Positions 38,181 to 47,414 of a stretch of DNA of 64,000 nt are shown here, piece after piece; the stretch's first letter is position 1; each line of letters opens with the position of its first letter. This DNA is from an uncultured Glaciecola sp. (GTDB taxonomy: Bacteria; Pseudomonadota; Gammaproteobacteria; Enterobacterales; Alteromonadaceae): the NCBI GenBank assembly GCA_947496235.1, contig CANMCE010000002.1, forward strand, positions 434,001 to 498,000, in the 5' to 3' direction. Both the position numbers and the translations under genes were made by a program. The notes below the pieces were generated by a model, which was not told the origin of the DNA, did no database searches, and was given only the letters and a program-made list of their open reading frames with translations.

Positions 38181-39095
38181 ATGTCACAAATAAATGAGCT
38201 ATCTAACATGCAGGTCTTTATGCGCGTAGTGAAAGAAGGAAGCTTTTCAGCCACTGCTAGAGTTTTAGGTATTTCGCCATCTGCTGTATCACGCCAGATT
38301 TCCCAATTAGAAAAAGAGTTGAGTATTCGTCTTTTCAGCCGAACCACGCGGAAACAACAGTTAACCGACGCTGGGAAACTCTATCTCGATCATGCGCACA
38401 GTATTATTGATGAACTTGCTTCAGTTAAAACCAGGTTACAGGAGCTCGCCAAAAGCCCTTCTGGTGTTTTAAAAGTGACAGCTGAGGCTGACTTTGCGAC
38501 TGTGTTTTTAGCCCCGATTTTGCAGGATTTTTTAGCTATTTATCCCGATATACAAATTCGCCTGATGATGAATACCCATTTATTGGACTTAATAAATGGT
38601 GGGGTTGATATGGCGATACGATTGGGGCATTTGGAAGATTCTTCTTTAATTGCTAGAAAAATTGGAGAGAGTCAATCCTTGGTTTGTGCTAGTCCAGATT
38701 ATTTGCATAAGCATGGTATCCCGCAGACACCAGATGATTTATCTCATCATAATTGTTTATCTTTCAAAATCGATGCAGGAAAACGTATTTGGCAATTTAA
38801 GGATAATAATCAAACCTACAATGTAGAGGTTGCAGGGCGAGTCTACGCTAATAACTTATCCTTTATTCGTAACATAGCGTTATTGGGGCAAGGTATTATC
38901 ATGGTGCCTGAATGGCTTGTCCGCCAAGATTTTCACAGTGGCAAACTGCAAGCTATCTTAACTGATTATACTTTGCAGCCGGCTGGCCTACCGATAAATG
39001 CCGTCTTTGCCAATAGCCAACAAATGCCAGTAAAAATGAGAGTATTCATTGATTTTTTAGTTGAACGTATAGGTCATTCTTTAAAACATTTGTAA
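38181..39095 (+). CDS. LysR-family transcriptional regulator
   Basis: 304 aa. N-terminal winged helix-turn-helix (MQVFMRVVKEGSFSATARVL, then GISPSAVSRQISQLEKELSI) and a C-terminal periplasmic-binding-like effector domain of the CrgA/DmlR subgroup (VKTRLQELAKSPSGVLKVTA, GGVDMAIRLGHLEDSSLIAR). Divergent from the SDR gene, the usual arrangement for LysR regulator and target. Ligand unknown. Confidence 0.92.
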   Translation: MSQINELSNMQVFMRVVKEGSFSATARVLGISPSAVSRQISQLEKELSIRLFSRTTRKQQLTDAGKLYLDHAHSIIDELASVKTRLQELAKSPSGVLKVTAEADFATVFLAPILQDFLAIYPDIQIRLMMNTHLLDLINGGVDMAIRLGHLEDSSLIARKIGESQSLVCASPDYLHKHGIPQTPDDLSHHNCLSFKIDAGKRIWQFKDNNQTYNVEVAGRVYANNLSFIRNIALLGQGIIMVPEWLVRQDFHSGKLQAILTDYTLQPAGLPINAVFANSQQMPVKMRVFIDFLVERIGHSLKHL

Positions 39096-39397
39096 AAAAG
39101 GCCACCTCTATCATCGAAGCAGTTTTTAGACTAATCACCAGTTAATGAAGTGTTTTTTTGCCCTGTAACCTATGTATCTAACTTATTCATAACAGTAGAA
39201 AATAAGGGTAATCGAAACACATTCAGGTAAGTCGGTGAGGAGCACGTCTATAGGATAAACCCTTTTAAAGCTGAATTATTCTTATTTTTTGTGGAATTCG
39301 TCCGATAATATAATAGGTTGGACAAAAAATAAGCTGGTTTGAATGTGTAGGGAAAAACTGGCTTAACGTTGCTTAGAATTTATCCTTGGGGACATAA
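39096..39397. other. Intergenic region before the chemoreceptor gene
   Basis: 302 nt, AT-rich. Apart from a possible sigma-28 promoter near 39282-39308 I see no gene, RNA or repeat. Confidence 0.5.
39282..39308 (+). promoter_or_regulatory. Possible sigma-28 (FliA) promoter
   Basis: TCCGATAA at 39301 matches seven of eight bases of the FliA -10 (GCCGATAA); 11 nt upstream is TTATTTTT, a partial match to TAAAGTTT. It lies 90 nt before a chemoreceptor gene, a typical FliA target. Confidence 0.35.
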
Positions 39398-40702
39398 ATG
39401 TTTTTCACTAAAAAGAAATCAGAAGAACCGGCTAAAAACAGTCATTTAGAAAATGTTTTCCATGCTATTACAAGTAATACAGCTTGGATTGAGTTTTCAC
39501 TTGAGGGCATTATTGTTGATGTCGGTAATCTATTTTTAGACGTCGTTGGATATTCTCGAAGCGAGGTTATCGGTCAACATCATCGAATCTTTTGCTCCCC
39601 TGCAATTGCTAATTCGTCTGAATATACCAACTTTTGGCAAGAACTAGCGGCCGGCCACACTAAACAAGATGTCTTTGAGAGAATCAATAAATCGGGTGAA
39701 AAAATAATCCTTGAAGCGACCTACTTTCCTATACAAGATGAAAGAGGTAAGGTAGTAGGTGTCGCTAAAATAGCGTCTGACATCACCGAACTTTATGAAA
39801 AAGACAAAGATAAACGAGCAATCCTAACGGCATTAGATCATTCGTTTGCGGTAATTGAATTTGATACTCAAGGGAACATATTAACGGCCAATCAGAATTT
39901 TTTATCTGTGCTGGGTTATAAGTCGGTTGAACAGATAAAAGGAAAGCATCATAAGCTCTTTTGTTTTGATCAATTTTATCAAGAGAATCCTCATTTTTGG
40001 CAGGAACTTGCGGCAGGAAATAATAAAACCGGTAGGTTCAAACGTAAAACCTCCTCAGGAAATGAAGTTTGGATTGAAGCTGCATACACGCCGATTATCG
40101 ACAGAAATGGTAAAGTAGATAAAATAATTAAATTTGCATCAGATATTACTGACCGAGTAAAGCACAATTTTGCGGTTGAGAAAGTTTCAGAATTAGCTAA
40201 CAAAACGGCAATTGAAACCGTTACTACGGCACAAGATGCCAGCAATTTATTACAAGAGTCTGTGGCATTTTCTGATGCAATATTTAAGAAAGTTACCTCT
40301 GCCCAGCAAAGCGTTGAAGTGTTAAATGAACGCTCTTCAAGTATAGGCGCTATAGTTGCAACAATTACCAGTATTGCGGAACAAACCAATCTCCTAGCCT
40401 TAAATGCTGCAATAGAAGCGGCCCGGGCAGGTGAGCATGGGCGAGGGTTTGCGGTTGTGGCGGATGAAGTTAGACAGTTGGCTTCCAGAACAGCCGCTTC
40501 CACTGCCGAGATAACAAAAGTGGTCGGGGACAATAGTCAGCTGACGTCTAAAGTTACCGGGCAAATGGATGAAATGTCAGAAGCTGTGCGCAACGGAAAT
40601 GCAAAAATCCAACAAGTGGCTGATGTTATGGACAGTATTCAAAAAGGCGCTGAAGACATATCTTCAAGAGTTGCCAGCCTTTCCCAAGTTAACGAGCAAT
40701 AG
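39398..40702 (+). CDS. Cytoplasmic PAS-PAS methyl-accepting chemotaxis protein
   Basis: 434-aa soluble chemoreceptor, no membrane helix. Two PAS domains of Aer type (about 20-130 and 140-250, each with FWQELAAG and IKFASDITD-type ends) may hold flavin or heme. The signalling domain follows from about 255, with the conserved hairpin tip [19 protein letters not shown] (near residue 327) and [15 protein letters not shown]. The receptor helices are short and there is no CheR-binding pentapeptide. Upstream GGGGA serves the ATG. It signals to CheA/CheW, encoded elsewhere. Confidence 0.92.
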   Translation: MFFTKKKSEEPAKNSHLENVFHAITSNTAWIEFSLEGIIVDVGNLFLDVVGYSRSEVIGQHHRIFCSPAIANSSEYTNFWQELAAGHTKQDVFERINKSGEKIILEATYFPIQDERGKVVGVAKIASDITELYEKDKDKRAILTALDHSFAVIEFDTQGNILTANQNFLSVLGYKSVEQIKGKHHKLFCFDQFYQENPHFWQELAAGNNKTGRFKRKTSSGNEVWIEAAYTPIIDRNGKVDKIIKFASDITDRVKHNFAVEKVSELANKTAIETVTTAQDASNLLQESVAFSDAIFKKVTSAQQSVEVLNERSSSIGAIVATITSIAEQTNLLALNAAIEAARAGEHGRGFAVVADEVRQLASRTAASTAEITKVVGDNSQLTSKVTGQMDEMSEAVRNGNAKIQQVADVMDSIQKGAEDISSRVASLSQVNEQ

Positions 40703-40717
40703 AGTATTAAGCTCAGC

Positions 40718-41608
40718 TTAGTCAAGTTGAGCCATCCAATCAGTCAATAAGTCTGGCCATTTTTGAAGAGGTTCTTTACCAATGGCTAGACCAAAACCAT
40801 GCCCGCCTTTAGGGTATAAGTGCATTTCTACCGGTACTTTGTGTTCTACCAAGGCTTGATACATCCTTATACTGTTTTCAACTACCACCACTTGATCATC
40901 CGCCGCATGCAGCAGAAATGTTGGCGGAGTAGATGAATTTACCTGTAAATGGTTTGAATATTGGTTAATTAAGGTTGTTGAAGGGGTCTCACCCAATAGG
41001 TTATTTCGACTACCTAAATGTGTTATATCTTTTTGCATCGAAATGACCGGATAGATTAAAATCATAAAGTCTGGTCGAGAATCTTTATCATAATGGGTTC
41101 CAATCGTTGATGCTAAATGCCCGCCGGCTGAAAACCCCATAATGCCCACTTTTTGTTTATCAATTCCCCATTCTGTGGCATTTTCCCTAACTTTCTTTAT
41201 CGCTTGCAATCCGTCTAAAAGGGGAGATTTATGTAATTCTAAACTGCTTTGAGGTGATGGAAGGCGATATTTAAGGACAATTGCCGCTATGCCTTTAGCA
41301 TTCAAGGCTTTTGCAACATCAACACCTTCCCAATTGTAAGCTAAAATACCGTAACCGCCGCCAGGACAGATAATGACCGCTTGACCAGTAGCATTTCTTT
41401 TTGGGGGAAGAAATACCTCAATGGTTGGGGTTTGTACTTTATGGATTCTTAATATATCAGAAACAACGGATTCTTCTTTTTCGTTCGAAGGTTTGTAATT
41501 AGGTATTGCTCCATCCCAAATGGGTAACAGGGTGCTATTTTTAGAAAATAGTCCATATGAGAAAACTGCAATGATCAAAAGTACTGAAAATATACCGAAT
41601 TTACCCAT
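40718..41608 (-). CDS. Alpha/beta hydrolase, acetyl-xylan-esterase-like
   Basis: 296-aa esterase of the BD-FAE/Axe1-like group. An N-terminal membrane or signal segment (FGIFSVLLIIAVFSYGLF) should export or anchor it. The oxyanion motif is CPGGGYGILAYNWEG, the nucleophile elbow is GFSAGGH, and the charge relay is completed by the Asp in AADDQVV and the His in KGGHGFG. Related enzymes remove acetyl groups from xylan side chains. It could act with the GH43 enzyme in the window, though 27 kb apart (inference). Confidence 0.86.
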   Translation of the reverse strand: MGKFGIFSVLLIIAVFSYGLFSKNSTLLPIWDGAIPNYKPSNEKEESVVSDILRIHKVQTPTIEVFLPPKRNATGQAVIICPGGGYGILAYNWEGVDVAKALNAKGIAAIVLKYRLPSPQSSLELHKSPLLDGLQAIKKVRENATEWGIDKQKVGIMGFSAGGHLASTIGTHYDKDSRPDFMILIYPVISMQKDITHLGSRNNLLGETPSTTLINQYSNHLQVNSSTPPTFLLHAADDQVVVVENSIRMYQALVEHKVPVEMHLYPKGGHGFGLAIGKEPLQKWPDLLTDWMAQLD

Positions 41609-41848
41609 TATCCTTTTCCTTTAGCAGTCTCATTTATAAATTGTTCGTTTTTCACTGCCCTAGCAGAATACCGAATTTTGCACCGAAAATTCAGCTTATC
41701 AGGGTTTAATCACCAGTAGTTAAAAAATTTTAACCAGTTTTGACCCTTTTTAAATCTTTCTTACGCCTTTCTATGTAGCGGGCAATACCAAGTTAATTTG
41801 CTCAGCTTGCCCGTAAAAATGAAAAATCTAGATTGAAGGGAAGTTATT

Positions 41849-42730
41849 ATGGAATTAATTAAGAAAACAACCATAGGATTGAGTTTACTTGCATCCTTAT
41901 TTGCGGCTACTCAGGTGAGTGCCGCTTTGGTAACAACAGAATCAAATTATTTTGTTAGACCCGGATTAAGAATAGGTGTTGGCGAATTTATTGATGGTTT
42001 AGCAGTTAATGGTGGTACTGAAAGAACCATGCTACAGGGCGCTGTTGGCTATTCTGAATCAACGGTGAGCCTGGTAGATGGCACGGTGAAAATGTATTCA
42101 GAGGGGTATAACACCGACCAAAGCTTGCAAACCTTCGGTAGCTTTGGTGAGCGCATTACAATCACCAATGGTGCAGGTACTGATTGGAATTTTGGTTTCG
42201 CAGTTGAGGGATATCTGGATGTATATGGAGGAGGTCCGATAAATGATGCTGCTTCAAATCCCTACCTTTATTATAACGTCGGGATAGCTGTGTATCGTGC
42301 CGGTCAGGTAAATTATGATAATTTTGTCAACAACCCCGACTATGATCCTGTGTTTTTTGATGTCATAGATACTATAGATTATTTAGATGGTAATGAAGGT
42401 TACAGCTACATTGAAGCATTTGCTGAAGTCTTCGGAAGCATTACCTTAGAATCGAACTACGAACAATTTGACATCTTTGCCTATACAAACATGATCGTAG
42501 ATCCTGCGTTAGGAAGTGGTGTTGAATCTTACGTATCTGATTTTAGTCACACTGCAACCTACGGTCAAAGTTTTGATTCTGGGGTAGAAGCATTTTCAAG
42601 TTCTGGAGAATTTCTCGGACTGCGTACACCACCGCCAGCCCCTAACAATGTGTCAAGTCCAGCTGGACTTGGAATTCTTGGCCTTGGCATGGCATGTTTT
42701 ATGTTAGGGTTAAAACGACGTCGGTGTTAA
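41849..42730 (+). CDS. PEP-CTERM-like exported protein
   Basis: 293-aa secreted protein: signal peptide TIGLSLLASLFAATQVSAA, an aromatic- and Asp-rich beta body of unknown fold, and a C-terminus SSPAGLGILGLGMACFMLGL plus KRRRC, a PEP-CTERM-like layout with SSP in the motif position. GAAGGGAAG precedes the ATG. No -24/-12 element was found upstream, unlike the other three such genes here. Its stop codon overlaps that of the convergent ECF sigma gene (shared TTAA). Confidence 0.75.
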   Translation: MELIKKTTIGLSLLASLFAATQVSAALVTTESNYFVRPGLRIGVGEFIDGLAVNGGTERTMLQGAVGYSESTVSLVDGTVKMYSEGYNTDQSLQTFGSFGERITITNGAGTDWNFGFAVEGYLDVYGGGPINDAASNPYLYYNVGIAVYRAGQVNYDNFVNNPDYDPVFFDVIDTIDYLDGNEGYSYIEAFAEVFGSITLESNYEQFDIFAYTNMIVDPALGSGVESYVSDFSHTATYGQSFDSGVEAFSSSGEFLGLRTPPPAPNNVSSPAGLGILGLGMACFMLGLKRRRC

Positions 42731-43305
42731 GTTTGGTCATCAAGAGCATCTAGTAGCCAAGCTCTGGATGCTCGCCAACTGCGTTTTACCGTTGATTCTG
42801 AAACACCAGTGACATCGGCAATTTGGGCAAAAGAAAGGCCACCAAAGTATCGCATCTCAACAATTTCGACACTTTCAGGTTTGATTTGTTGAAGTTGTTG
42901 CAGTGCAGTTTCCAATTTTTCGTAATCGATAGATTCGTCTATATCCGGTGCAAAATTGGTCACTAGCTGTACTTTATGATGCTGTCTGCGTTTAGCGTTT
43001 TTTTCGCGATAATGGTCAATTAACACTTGGCGCATAACTCTTGCTGAAAGCGCTAAAAAATGGCTTTGGTCTTGCCACTGAATGCGATTGAGATTGAGCA
43101 ACTTTAATGCAGTTTCGTTGATTAGGTCGCCTGTAGTTAGCAAGGTGAGGTTATCTTCATGGGATAGCATAGCAGCAGAAATTTTAGCTAATTCGCCGTA
43201 TAAGGAGGAAAACAGATGTTGTTTAGCTGTTTCGTTACCGTTACGCCATTCAATCAACCATTGTTCTATTTGGTCTTTATCTAATTCTGATTTCCCTGAC
43301 TGCAC
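42727..43305 (-). CDS. ECF sigma factor (kinase-associated, ECF43-like)
   Basis: 192-aa sigma factor of the TIGR02999/Sigma70_ECF group. Region 2 has LTTGDLINETALKLLNLNRI and FLALSARVMRQVLIDHYREK; region 4 has EIVEMRYFGGLSFAQIADVT and GVSESTVKRSWRASRAWL. No anti-sigma gene is adjacent; instead a Ser/Thr kinase is divergent. In Vibrio EcfP/PknT, phosphorylation of a Thr in region 2 supplies the charge needed for core binding; Thr65 in LINET is a candidate equivalent (inference). GTG start with AGGGA upstream. Confidence 0.88.
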   Translation of the reverse strand: MQSGKSELDKDQIEQWLIEWRNGNETAKQHLFSSLYGELAKISAAMLSHEDNLTLLTTGDLINETALKLLNLNRIQWQDQSHFLALSARVMRQVLIDHYREKNAKRRQHHKVQLVTNFAPDIDESIDYEKLETALQQLQQIKPESVEIVEMRYFGGLSFAQIADVTGVSESTVKRSWRASRAWLLDALDDQT

Positions 43306-43466
43306 CAGATAAGTCCCTAAAAAGTAGGTTGAAAAATAAACGATGATTTAAGTATGCCATTATTGTATAAACAAAGAAAACGGAATAAACAAAGAAAGTC
43401 TAACTTTAAGTGTCAGGTAAAATCATTTGGCGTTAATAAGCAAAGTGCAAATCAGGAGTGCCATCT

Positions 43467-45884
43467 GTGACTAATAAAAATACGCTGGATCTGGAAGCCA
43501 TCCAGTTGTTTGAGGCGTCATTGGATCTACCTGAAAACGAACGTCTACAATGGCTTAAAGATAAAACTAATGACAATCCTGCATTATTTGACAAGGTTAA
43601 GCGGTTGTATGACAAAGACCAGATTCTTTCAGGTCAACTTATTACAGGGCAAGCATATCAAGATTCACATTTGCATGATGACAGTGACGTAAAACACCCC
43701 GAAAAAATCGGTAATTATAATGTGACAGAATTCATCGGGCAGGGAGGCATGGGCGCTGTTTACAAAGGCGAGAGAGCGACTGCTGATTTCGACTTAGTGG
43801 TTGCCATTAAGTTGATTCGCCAAGGAGTTTTATCTGACCCCATCATCCAACGCTTTGAGCATGAACGTCAGACTTTAGCCAATTTAATCCATCCCAATAT
43901 CGCGCGACTATATGATGGTGGGCAAACGCCAGAGGGTACACCTTATTTCATAATGGAATACATCAATGGCTGTTCTTTATCGAGCTGGATTCAAAATGAG
44001 AAGCCAGATTTAGAATTGATGCTTAAAATGTTTGTAGATATTTGCGATGCTGTTCGTTATGCCCATCAAAATCTCGTTATTCATCGAGATATTACGCCTT
44101 CAAATGTTATGGTCACACGAGAAGGCCAAATAAAACTCATTGATTTTGGTATCGCTAAACCTTTAGAAACTCAACCATCACCAACAGCAAGTGAACATCC
44201 AAGTTTGCAAGGCTTGAGTTTTACCCCGGGATTTGCCGCCCCTGAAAGAAGTCAGCAAGGTATCAGCAATACCTTAAGCGATATTTATTCTCTAGGTAAG
44301 CTTTTAGAATTTATGCTCAAGCAAAGGGATATTGACGATGAGCTTGCCTCAATAATATTTACCGCCAGTGCAGATAAACCTGAACGCCGCTACAAAACGG
44401 TAAACGCCCTAATGCAAGATATCCAACATTACTTAGGCCACTTTCCCGTAGACGCATTCTCTTCTAGTCCAGGCTATCGCTTTAAAAAATTCAGTCAGCG
44501 ACACAAAAAATCGGTGTTTTTATCTTTTGCCGCGCTAACCGCTATTATTCTTGCCTTGATAATTTCATTAACCCAATACCAGCGTGCAGAAAAGAATTTT
44601 GCTCAAGCCAATCAACGATTTGAACAAGTTAGAACATTAGCTGGCTATCAGTTATTTGATCTGTACGATGAATTGAGTCGCGTAGCCGGTACTACACAAG
44701 CCAGGTCTGAGTTAGCAGATAATGCACATGGTTACTTAAAAATACTTGCAGAACAGCCACTAGCATCATTTGAAGTTAAATTAGAGACGGTTCAAGGGTA
44801 TCTCAGATTAGCATACATATACGGCGTTCCTGCACAACCAAATTTAGGTGACTTTGATACCGCTAAAAAACACTTACAAACTGCTAAAAAGCTGGCATCA
44901 GATTTGGAACTAGTCTTTCCCGAAAATACATCATTAAAAACGGTAAAAGCAGGGATACTGGCTGCTCAAGCTATGATGCTAATTCATAACGATAATGATT
45001 TAAGCGCCGCTAAAGAAGTAATTGAACAAAGCTACCAGACACTAGATTCAATACCGAATAATAAGCGCGACCAACTCTGGTTCAAAACCTTAAGAGAATT
45101 ACGTAATGCATCGCTTGAACATGCTGATCAAGCGAGTGATGCGAAAGAAATTAATCGATACGCCAACGCTTGGTTAGCAGATATCCAACAATGGCCTGAC
45201 GAGCTAAAGCAAAGTTACATTAAACAACAAGATGAAAATATCTATTTTTATTGGATTGGTGTCGCTCACTATGTTGCAGAGGAGTTCGAACAGGCCGTCG
45301 CCGCCTTTGATTGCGCTCATACTGCACTTTCACAGCTTGAAACTGAGCAAAAAAATGACCCTAAGCTTTTATATCAACTCGCTTGGACCAATTATTTAGC
45401 TTTTGGATCAGCCACAAGATTTTTAGAAGCAGTACAAGTGAATCAATATTTGATTCGAACCGATGAATATATCGAGCGTTTAAAAGCATTGGAGGAACGG
45501 GATATTTCGTTATATGTTTTTTCTTTGCACCTGCGAGAAGCTTGGTCACAAACCTTAGCAAATGCGGGTGATTTTGAAAAAGCAATTGAGATTCAACAAG
45601 GCGTAGTGGAGGAAATAACTCAAAGTGTTGAGCAGGGAGCAATTAATTCGTCAGTTTCTAGCTTGGCTTTTTCCCACATAATTTTGGCGTATTTATACAG
45701 AGATGTAGATAACATTGCAGATACATGCACGAGTTTGATCAAAGCTGAGGAGCTTTTGAAACCACTGGCAGAGCAAAAACTTTTACCAGAGTATTTAGAT
45801 AATGCAGCACACCGCTTATCTTCGCGTATCCAACAGTGTATAAATAATCAGCCAATTGATAGCATGAATGCACTTTTTGATTAA
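43467..45884 (+). CDS. Transmembrane Ser/Thr protein kinase with TPR-like C-terminus
   Basis: 805 aa. Hanks-type kinase domain about 80-330: GQGGMGAVYKG, VVAIKLIRQG (Lys near 115), HRDITPSNVMV (Asp near 208; usual K-P replaced by T-P), DFGIAK. One membrane helix near 349-368 (SVFLSFAALTAIILALIISL), then a long helical TPR-like region to the end that should be periplasmic and may sense envelope stress. GTG 43467 is preferred because AGGAG lies 8 nt upstream; GTG 43458 is inside that site. Divergent from the ECF sigma gene. Confidence 0.88.
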   Translation: MTNKNTLDLEAIQLFEASLDLPENERLQWLKDKTNDNPALFDKVKRLYDKDQILSGQLITGQAYQDSHLHDDSDVKHPEKIGNYNVTEFIGQGGMGAVYKGERATADFDLVVAIKLIRQGVLSDPIIQRFEHERQTLANLIHPNIARLYDGGQTPEGTPYFIMEYINGCSLSSWIQNEKPDLELMLKMFVDICDAVRYAHQNLVIHRDITPSNVMVTREGQIKLIDFGIAKPLETQPSPTASEHPSLQGLSFTPGFAAPERSQQGISNTLSDIYSLGKLLEFMLKQRDIDDELASIIFTASADKPERRYKTVNALMQDIQHYLGHFPVDAFSSSPGYRFKKFSQRHKKSVFLSFAALTAIILALIISLTQYQRAEKNFAQANQRFEQVRTLAGYQLFDLYDELSRVAGTTQARSELADNAHGYLKILAEQPLASFEVKLETVQGYLRLAYIYGVPAQPNLGDFDTAKKHLQTAKKLASDLELVFPENTSLKTVKAGILAAQAMMLIHNDNDLSAAKEVIEQSYQTLDSIPNNKRDQLWFKTLRELRNASLEHADQASDAKEINRYANAWLADIQQWPDELKQSYIKQQDENIYFYWIGVAHYVAEEFEQAVAAFDCAHTALSQLETEQKNDPKLLYQLAWTNYLAFGSATRFLEAVQVNQYLIRTDEYIERLKALEERDISLYVFSLHLREAWSQTLANAGDFEKAIEIQQGVVEEITQSVEQGAINSSVSSLAFSHIILAYLYRDVDNIADTCTSLIKAEELLKPLAEQKLLPEYLDNAAHRLSSRIQQCINNQPIDSMNALFD

Positions 45885-45930
45885 TTGTGGTACTAATAAT
45901 TTTTAATTTAGTTAGAAAGTTCTTATTTAA

Positions 45931-46527
45931 ATGGATAATTTTTCAAAGATATTTTTCTTTTTCCTGGTGTCAGTCTTTTGTGCCAGCTGTACCAGTATTC
46001 CAATAAGCACAATGCTCAAATATAGAAATGCCGATGAGTCACTATTGCAAGAGCTCAGTCATGAAGACATGAGGGTTAAAGCTCAGTTGTTAGGCGGCTA
46101 TATGATCAATCCGGATAAAACGCGAATGGTTTTAACCTCTGAAGATGAAAACGGGGAACAAGTATTTGCATTTAGTTTGAGTTTGTTGGAACAAGAGTTT
46201 TCTGAAATTGAGGCGGGCTGGTTTAGTAGCGCTAGTTATATGCATGAAGCTCTTTTTAAGCTATCTGAAGAAGGAAAGCTTGATTTACAAAATTTGCAAA
46301 AACAAATACTCAATCGAACAGATAAAGGTAAAACTAGCTTTGATGTTTCAGTTAATCTAAGTTTGATAACAAATGATCAAGTACCTGCATCTGTTTATGA
46401 TGAACTATGTGGCGAAAGTGTCTACTTTTCTATTTGGATAAAGCCCAACGCAAAAGAAGATTTTGTACATCTTTTTGACGAGGCTGAAATGACGTTAAAT
46501 TGCAAAGTTGACGAACAAACTGGATAA
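45931..46527 (+). CDS. Putative lipoprotein downstream of the kinase
   Basis: 198-aa protein with a signal ending in the lipobox FCASC (Cys near residue 20), so probably a lipid-anchored envelope protein. The rest is acidic and lacks recognised domains. It begins 46 nt after the kinase stop codon and ends at a terminator, which suggests it belongs to the kinase transcript and may be part of the same signalling unit. Function unknown. Confidence 0.65.
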   Translation: MDNFSKIFFFFLVSVFCASCTSIPISTMLKYRNADESLLQELSHEDMRVKAQLLGGYMINPDKTRMVLTSEDENGEQVFAFSLSLLEQEFSEIEAGWFSSASYMHEALFKLSEEGKLDLQNLQKQILNRTDKGKTSFDVSVNLSLITNDQVPASVYDELCGESVYFSIWIKPNAKEDFVHLFDEAEMTLNCKVDEQTG

Positions 46528-46534
46528 CCATAAT

Positions 46535-46571
46535 AAAAGGAGTGACACTACTCGAAAACATCACTCCTTTT
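46535..46571. terminator. Bidirectional terminator
   Basis: AAAAGGAGTGA/TCACTCCTTTT stem of 11 bp with 15-nt loop between the lipoprotein gene and the convergent peptidase gene. Confidence 0.82.
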
Positions 46572-46584
46572 GAAATACCTGGTT

Positions 46585-47337
46585 TTAACAATCCTGACTA
46601 GCGTTTTCCACAAACGCCATCCCATAGCGATGCCGCAAAAAATCAATCCACATTGATTCAAATTCTGCGGTGGTTACATCAAGAACAGCCTCTAAATTGG
46701 CATTTGTCTTGACTAGTTCGATCAATTTTTGCTTATCCCAAGTGGAAAGTATGAAATCCGTTATGTAATAACCCAGTTTATAGATATTAAATGGATGCTC
46801 TTCCAAATTTTGTAGAGTGGGAAAAACGTCTTCTGCTAGACACTTTAACGTATTGATTTTAGGCACAGGTGGTCGTTCAGATTCAAATATCGCAATAGCC
46901 TCCCAAAGCCATCTTGGGTTGTTATTAAACTGGCTATTTATGGCTAAAGTTACTAAATGTGTATATTCATGCACAACGCCAAGACCAATATCGGGCCTGC
47001 CATTGAAAAATCGAGCTTCCCAATCTTTAGGTACCACATAGCCTTGTACGAATTGTGCGTTGTCACCATAACTTGCCTCAAACGAGTGGCGATCTTGCCA
47101 GATCTTTATGGTGACTTGAGGCATATTTTGGATTTCGTAACGGGTTAAAATGCGCTCGTTGTTTGCTTCTACGATGGAACTGACTTGTTGAATAGTGTGG
47201 TTTGGCACATCGCCAATTGCGATGTATTTTATCCCCTTTTGTTGACTGAAAACGGTAAAACTTAAGCTCACCAAAGCTATAACAAATAAAAAGTAATAGC
47301 GTAAAAACGCGCCTCGTTGGTTATTTCGTGTATACAT
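46585..47337 (-). CDS. Gluzincin-like exported metallopeptidase
   Basis: 250-aa protein with an N-terminal signal/anchor (YYFLFVIALVSLSFTVF). The zinc motif is VVHEYTHLV (HExxH), and WLWEAIAIFES about 20 residues further supplies a Glu, matching the peptidase MA-like (gluzincin) arrangement. Target unknown; probably periplasmic. ATG 47337. Single gene between a terminator and an unrelated small gene. Confidence 0.75.
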   Translation of the reverse strand: MYTRNNQRGAFLRYYFLFVIALVSLSFTVFSQQKGIKYIAIGDVPNHTIQQVSSIVEANNERILTRYEIQNMPQVTIKIWQDRHSFEASYGDNAQFVQGYVVPKDWEARFFNGRPDIGLGVVHEYTHLVTLAINSQFNNNPRWLWEAIAIFESERPPVPKINTLKCLAEDVFPTLQNLEEHPFNIYKLGYYITDFILSTWDKQKLIELVKTNANLEAVLDVTTAEFESMWIDFLRHRYGMAFVENASQDC

Positions 47338-47414
47338 ATAAAACCTTTGAAAAAATTAATGAGATAGCGCTTCTTTATAGAAGCGATTAAGACAAATAAA
47401 ACGCAACGAAAGCA

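Noticed and set aside
39100-39300. Possible cyclic-di-GMP (GEMM) riboswitch before the chemoreceptor
   Set aside because: GG and GAAA-like pieces are present but the conserved core segments do not appear in the right order.
40711-40732. GCTCAGCTT/AAGTTGAGC hairpin between the chemoreceptor and esterase genes
   Set aside because: It contains a wobble pair, overlaps the end of the esterase gene and has no T tract, so I did not call it a terminator.
41609-41848. Sigma-54 promoter before the fourth PEP-CTERM-like gene
   Set aside because: TTTGCTC could be a -12 element but no GG lies at the required distance.
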